A stretch of 46,104 nucleotides of DNA from Marinilabiliales bacterium (lineage in GTDB: Bacteria; Bacteroidota; Bacteroidia; Bacteroidales; DTU049). Shown piece after piece: positions 43,044 to 46,104 of the stretch. The first letter of the stretch is position 1; the number at the start of each line of letters is the position of its first letter. The translations under genes and the position numbers were made by a program. The notes beneath the pieces are model-generated. The model did not search any database and was not told the DNA's origin. It was given only the letters and a program-made list of their open reading frames with translations. The stretch lies in contig PKSX01000027.1 in NCBI GenBank assembly GCA_002869435.1, positions 1 to 46,104 on the forward strand, read 5' to 3'.

Positions 43044-43454
43044 CTACTTATTTTTATTTTCGCAAAACTCCATTAATACCGAATGTGTGCTTTTGGGGTG
43101 CAGGAAGCCAATATCAAGACCTTCAGCGCCTTTGCGGGGAGTACTGTCAATCAATCGCACACCTTTGTCTTCTGCCTCTTTTAAAGCACTTTCAATGTTT
43201 TTTACTGCAAACGCCAAATGATGAATGCCTTCGCCTTTTTTCTCAACGAATTTACCAATGGGTCCTTCAGGATCTGTGCTTTCCAGCAGCTCAATTTTAG
43301 TTTGACCAATCTGAAAAAATGCTGTACGCACTTTTTGGTCCTTCACTTCTTCAATTCCGTAGCATTTTACTCCGAGTACATCTTCGTAAAACCTAATGCC
43401 GTCCTCAAGATTAGCAACCGCAATACCGATGTGCTCTATATGTGTTAATTCCAT
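43044..43454 (-). CDS. mce: Methylmalonyl-CoA epimerase
   Basis: A 136-residue VOC-fold protein that interconverts (R)- and (S)-methylmalonyl-CoA. It begins MELTHIEHIGIAVANLE and has the metal-binding His/Glu set (His8 region, FFQIGQTKIELLE, GIHHLAF, and MEF near the end) of Mce. It is the first gene of the decarboxylase operon, with a -7 box at 43470-43477. It feeds the S isomer to the decarboxylase from a B12-dependent mutase not found in this window. Confidence 0.93.
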   Translation of the reverse strand: MELTHIEHIGIAVANLEDGIRFYEDVLGVKCYGIEEVKDQKVRTAFFQIGQTKIELLESTDPEGPIGKFVEKKGEGIHHLAFAVKNIESALKEAEDKGVRLIDSTPRKGAEGLDIGFLHPKSTHSVLMEFCENKNK

Positions 43455-43469
43455 AACAACTATTTTTTA

Positions 43470-43477
43470 CAAATGTA
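43470..43477 (-). promoter_or_regulatory. -7 box for the mce-mmd operon
   Basis: TACATTTG on the minus strand lies 15 nt before the mce ATG at 43454; no good TTG at -33. Confidence 0.45.
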
Positions 43478-43622
43478 TACTCTTATTTTTATTAGACCAT
43501 AGAAATGGTGTGAATTTTTTTTGATTTTTTGCAGGTTTTTAATTGATTTCTACTAATGTGATCAATAATGTAAAATCAGTATAAATAATTTATCCAAAAG
43601 CTTCATTTTTTATTGTTAAATA

Positions 43623-43654
43623 TTGAACTAGTTAATGATTAAACAGTATATTTG
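43623..43654 (+). promoter_or_regulatory. Promoter for the ferredoxin-like gene
   Basis: TTG (43623-43625), a 21-nt spacer and TATATTTG (43647-43654) form a canonical promoter 26 nt before the ATG at 43681. Confidence 0.7.
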
Positions 43655-43680
43655 GTACGTAAATACCTAAATGAAAAATA

Positions 43681-44559
43681 ATGAAAAGAGAGATTATAGA
43701 AATAAATGAGGAACTGTGTGATGGGTGCGGGCTTTGTGCACAAGGATGTCATGAGGGAGCTATTCAGATGATCAATGGCAAGGCTGTGTTAATAAATGAT
43801 TTATTGTGCGATGGTCTCGGTGCCTGTATAGGCGAATGTCCTCAGGGGGCAATTGAGATTACATTGCGTGAAGCTGAGGCATATGATGAAATCAAAGTGA
43901 TGGAAACCCTTGTTCCGAAGGGAGAAGATGTTGTTTTTGCACATCTTAAACACCTTCAGGATTATAAGGAGGAAAAATGGCTTGAAATGGGTAGAGATTA
44001 TTTAGTAGAGCATCAGAATGAGATTGACTATGACGTTACTTCTCTGCTTGTCCGTTTGGAAGCTTCTGCAGTATTTTCTGAAATAAAATCAGATTGTTCA
44101 TCCGGGACATGTCCGGGCAGTGAAGAAAAGATTCATTTTGCAAATGAAAATGATATTTCCACTGAAGAGCAAGTATCAGCATTAACGCACTGGCCTGTTC
44201 AAATGCACTTGATTAACCCTCAATCATCTGTTTTTCAGGATGCTGATTTATTGTTGAGCGCTGATTGTGTGGCTCATGCTGTTGGCAACTTTCATGGCAG
44301 GTTCCTGAATGGGAAAAAACTTGCAATTGCCTGTCCGAAGCTGGATTCCAATAAAGAGTCATATATCGAGAAGCTTCAAATGATGATTGAGCATTCAGGA
44401 TTAAAATCTATACATGTATTAATGATGGAAGTTCCGTGCTGTCATTCATTATTATCGCTGGTAAAGGAAGCTCAAATTAAGAGCAAGAGAATTGTTCCGG
44501 TTCGCGTAAGTATAGTTGGAACCGTTGGTGATATATTAAGAGATGAGCAACTGCACTAA
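43681..44559 (+). CDS. Ferredoxin-domain protein of unknown function
   Basis: This 292-residue protein has an N-terminal 2[4Fe-4S] ferredoxin domain (1-60). The first motif is complete (Cys13, 16, 19, 23), but the second reads CDGLGAC, with Leu46 in place of the second cysteine (Cys43, 49, 53 present). The second cluster may therefore be [3Fe-4S] or altered. The C-terminal domain (about 165-285) contains THWPVQMHLINP, LLSADCVAHA, IACPKLD and MEVPCCHSLL, with further cysteines (Cys216-type, CC near 258) that could bind another cluster. I recall similar proteins in anaerobic Firmicutes and Bacteroidota, but the function is unknown. It is monocistronic and overlaps the convergent phosphatase stop by 4 bases. 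Confidence 0.78.
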   Translation: MKREIIEINEELCDGCGLCAQGCHEGAIQMINGKAVLINDLLCDGLGACIGECPQGAIEITLREAEAYDEIKVMETLVPKGEDVVFAHLKHLQDYKEEKWLEMGRDYLVEHQNEIDYDVTSLLVRLEASAVFSEIKSDCSSGTCPGSEEKIHFANENDISTEEQVSALTHWPVQMHLINPQSSVFQDADLLLSADCVAHAVGNFHGRFLNGKKLAIACPKLDSNKESYIEKLQMMIEHSGLKSIHVLMMEVPCCHSLLSLVKEAQIKSKRIVPVRVSIVGTVGDILRDEQLH

Positions 44560-45380
44560 CCCATGCGCTCCTCTATGTCTTCGGGTCTTACCACCAGGTC
44601 TTTCAAGCCGTATTCTTCAATGGCTTTGTCGAGTTCAGAATATCCTTTTGTAATTTGATCCGTTGCATGGCCGTCGGCACTGTATATTATTTTGATTTTT
44701 TCTTCTTTGATAAACGGGAAAATATATTTGCCGGGGTAGAAATCATCATGCAGACCTTTATATAATCCGCGTGTGTTTATTTCAACCCAGACTTCTTTTT
44801 CCCGGGCAAGCTTCAATGTGTCTTTGAGTAGCTTCAAATGTTGCGGATCTTCATTGCTCATAAATCGCCCTCTGTTGTTCATCATTACTTTGTCACAATG
44901 GGCCAGAATTTCAAATTGCTCCACTTCAAGCATTGTCATTAATTGTTGATAGTATTGACTCATCGCTTTATTGAAGTCAAGATTGTAGTGTTTTTCCAGA
45001 CCACGGTCATATCCTTCAGCCGGACCGTCGATAAACCAAATCCCATTTTCATTAGTAACCAGATGCACTGACCCAATAATATATTGCAGTCTCAGTTTTT
45101 CACGAAGTTCATTAAACGAATAAGAAAGGTTGGGTATATAATCAGCTTCAATGCCTTGATATATCCTTGTTTCCGGAAATGCTAAACGGCATTTTTCTAT
45201 ATCAGAAATATAGTTCTCTGCAGCTGTCAGGTCGTTCATGCTCCATTCATTTTCTTTGTGTATTGGGGCATGGCCACTAAGTCCGAAATGTGTAATGTTT
45301 TGTTTTACTGCGCTTTGAATCATTTCCTCCGGGTTGTTTTTGCCGTCGCAGTATAAGGTGTGATTGTGCAGGCTGATCAT
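44556..45380 (-). CDS. PHP-domain histidinol-phosphatase
   Basis: I chose the ATG at 45380 (MISLHNHTLYCDG), which gives 274 residues and places the first metal ligand pair HNH at residues 5-7, as in HisK/HisJ-type PHP enzymes. The ATG at 45419 would add 13 residues through the promoter. GLSGHAP, YQGIEADYI, GSVHLV, EILAHCDKV, EINTRG and YSADGHA are the remaining PHP metal-binding motifs. The reaction is histidinol-phosphate to histidinol, or another phosphoester if no histidine operon is nearby. The -7 box ends only 4 nt before the ATG, so the message may be leaderless. Confidence 0.86.
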   Translation of the reverse strand: MISLHNHTLYCDGKNNPEEMIQSAVKQNITHFGLSGHAPIHKENEWSMNDLTAAENYISDIEKCRLAFPETRIYQGIEADYIPNLSYSFNELREKLRLQYIIGSVHLVTNENGIWFIDGPAEGYDRGLEKHYNLDFNKAMSQYYQQLMTMLEVEQFEILAHCDKVMMNNRGRFMSNEDPQHLKLLKDTLKLAREKEVWVEINTRGLYKGLHDDFYPGKYIFPFIKEEKIKIIYSADGHATDQITKGYSELDKAIEEYGLKDLVVRPEDIEERMG

Positions 45381-45384
45381 TTGA

Positions 45385-45392
45385 CAAAGGTA
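45385..45392 (-). promoter_or_regulatory. -7 box immediately upstream of the PHP phosphatase
   Basis: TACCTTTG on the minus strand ends 4 nt before the ATG at 45380, which places the predicted transcription start at or within a few bases of the start codon. Confidence 0.5.
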
Positions 45393-45581
45393 GCGAAAAT
45401 TGGATACGAACAAGCCCAATTAATAATAACGAAATTTGAGTAAAAAATATTATAAATGTTAAACATTTCATAGATAAACAATTTTTTTTTACACACAAAG
45501 CAACTTTTTGTGTTTTCATTGGTCTAATAATTAAATAGCACATATACTTACAATTAAACGCTGTTAAAATGATGATAATTA

Positions 45582-45613
45582 TTTGCGTTTAGTGTGTTAA
45601 ATTGCTATCTTTG
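45582..45613 (+). promoter_or_regulatory. Canonical promoter for the microprotein transcript
   Basis: TTTG (45582-45585), a 20-nt spacer and TATCTTTG (45606-45613) give the best consensus promoter in the window. The element GTTCTTTGA follows at 45622-45630, right at the expected 5' end. Confidence 0.75.
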
Positions 45614-45631
45614 TAAAGTAAGTTCTTTGAT

Positions 45632-45680
45632 CGAAATGTTAAATAATTAATTTCACACAATTTTGTGTAATTGCATTTCG
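45632..45680 (+). other. Structured 5' leader of the microprotein gene
   Basis: CGAAATG (45632-45638) pairs with CATTTCG (45674-45680); nested inside is ACACAA/TTGTGT (45655-45660, 45663-45668). The two stems would form a folded leader starting about 10 nt from the predicted transcript start. No riboswitch class is recognised. Confidence 0.5.
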
Positions 45681-45717
45681 TTAATAGAATAAAGGTTTAA
45701 CTCAAAAAATTAAAGTC

Positions 45718-45804
45718 ATGAGTACCACAAAACAAACATTCTACTGGGTTCTTTACCTCCTGCTTATGGCCGGAATGGTAGCCGTAGCAATAATAGTGGG
45801 GTAA
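45718..45804 (+). CDS. 28-residue single-helix membrane microprotein
   Basis: An ATG at 45718 opens a 28-codon frame ending at TAA 45802-45804. The first six residues are polar (MSTTKQ); the rest is one continuous hydrophobic helix (TFYWVLYLLLMAGMVAVA...) ending in Gly. It is too short for a usual gene caller. Support for a real gene is the canonical promoter about 105 nt upstream, a folded leader and a strong terminator 50 nt after the stop, together making a self-contained transcript of about 265 nt. I do not recognise the protein; it could be a regulatory or accessory subunit of a membrane complex, or a small toxin. Confidence 0.6.
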   Translation: MSTTKQTFYWVLYLLLMAGMVAVAIIVG

Positions 45805-45856
45805 GTTGAAGACATTCAAATAGCACACCCATCTCCTGTTGTTTATCATAGTGCTT

Positions 45857-45885
45857 CCCGGGGCAGCTTCTGCTCCGGGTTTTTT
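45857..45885 (+). terminator. Rho-independent terminator of the microprotein transcript
   Basis: CCCGGGGCAG (45857-45866) and CTGCTCCGGG (45870-45879) form a 10-bp stem with one G-T pair and a 3-nt loop, followed by six T (45880-45885). Very strong. The remaining bases to 46104 are AT-rich with no gene I can support. Confidence 0.9.
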
Positions 45886-46104
45886 ATGACCTGAAATTTA
45901 TAAAATTGTAGTAAAATGCATGTTGGTTTTGTTTTCAACAGGCTTTTTTGATTTTTGTTGATAAAAAAACCAAGTTTAACATTTTTTCGGAATCCCTGAA
46001 TTTAACACATAAGCAGAGCAACTTAATGCTTGCTTTCTGGTCTTAAATGTATAAACACTTTTCTTAACCTGATCTTTACTATTTATTATTTTGGTTTCAC
46101 AAGT

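Larger units (their letters stand above)
45381..45717. other. Intergenic region of about 340 bp between the PHP phosphatase and the microprotein gene
   Basis: AT-rich, with no ORF of note. It holds the -7 box of the PHP gene at 45385-45392 and, for the plus strand, a full promoter at 45582-45613 and a leader of about 100 nt with two nested stems. Nothing else is apparent in 45400-45580. Confidence 0.6.

Noticed and set aside
1..46104. CRISPR array, prophage, insertion sequence or integron
   Set aside because: No regularly spaced direct repeats, transposase, integrase or phage genes were seen; the repeats present are single palindromes.
45886..46104. Gene at the right end
   Set aside because: AT-rich sequence with no frame of useful length, promoter or RNA structure that I can support; an rRNA or tRNA is not visible.

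Overview
The window is a chromosomal segment from a member of the Bacteroidota, most likely a Bacteroidales-like anaerobe. Supporting evidence in the sequence: gene starts lack Shine-Dalgarno motifs; many intergenic regions carry the Bacteroidota sigma factor -7 box TAnnTTTG, often with a TTG about 19-23 nt upstream; a secreted M1 peptidase ends in a type IX secretion sorting domain; rsmI has the short form I associate with this phylum; and there is a biotin-dependent Na+-pumping methylmalonyl-CoA decarboxylase operon typical of propionate/succinate fermenters. The genome is moderately AT-rich. I see no phage genes, insertion sequences, CRISPR array or rRNA.

Layout. (1) 1-4.8 kb: a 5'-truncated flippase-like membrane protein and a GT2 glycosyltransferase (+), ispD and queA (-), and a YitT-family membrane protein (+). 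(2) 4.9-7.2 kb: a secreted M1 metallopeptidase. (3) 7.3-15.1 kb: a tightly packed minus-strand nucleotide-sugar operon, in transcription order wbpE-, wbpD- and wbpB-like genes, a TviB/WbpO-like dehydrogenase, galE, rfbB, a WbpP/TviC-like epimerase and a PHP-type CpsB/YwqE phosphatase. The dehydrogenase carries a single in-frame TAA that removes its last 83 codons. (4) 15.2-17.7 kb: rpsT, tRNA-Glu, a conserved hypothetical gene and an alpha-oxoamine synthase. (5) 17.8-29.0 kb: an acetyl-CoA/butyryl-CoA (beta-oxidation-like) region on the minus strand: acyl-CoA dehydrogenase, etfB, etfA, a membrane Fe-S protein plus a CCG-domain protein (a probable ETF:quinone oxidoreductase), crotonase, 3-hydroxyacyl-CoA dehydrogenase, an SCP-x-type thiolase, a nitronate monooxygenase-like flavoprotein and butyrate kinase. 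(6) 29.1-38.8 kb: housekeeping and hypothetical genes (DUF3592, DUF4173, zinc-ribbon protein, rsmI, outer-membrane protein, M28 peptidase, tdk, lipoprotein, cyclophilin, pheS). (7) 39.0-43.5 kb: the methylmalonyl-CoA epimerase/decarboxylase operon, whose delta-type subunit is fused to a lamin-tail domain. (8) 43.7-46.1 kb: a ferredoxin-like protein, a PHP histidinol-phosphatase, and an independently transcribed 28-residue membrane microprotein with its own promoter, structured leader and terminator.

Metabolically, regions 5 and 7 suggest an anaerobe that interconverts acetyl-CoA and butyryl-CoA, passes electrons through ETF to a membrane Fe-S oxidoreductase, and couples methylmalonyl-CoA decarboxylation to Na+ export. 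Region 3 would supply UDP-GlcNAc(3NAc)A-type, UDP-GalNAcA, UDP-Gal and dTDP-4-keto-6-deoxyglucose precursors for a surface polysaccharide. The dehydrogenase that should feed both uronic-acid branches looks broken. The intergenic spaces are rich in perfect inverted repeats of REP/terminator type.
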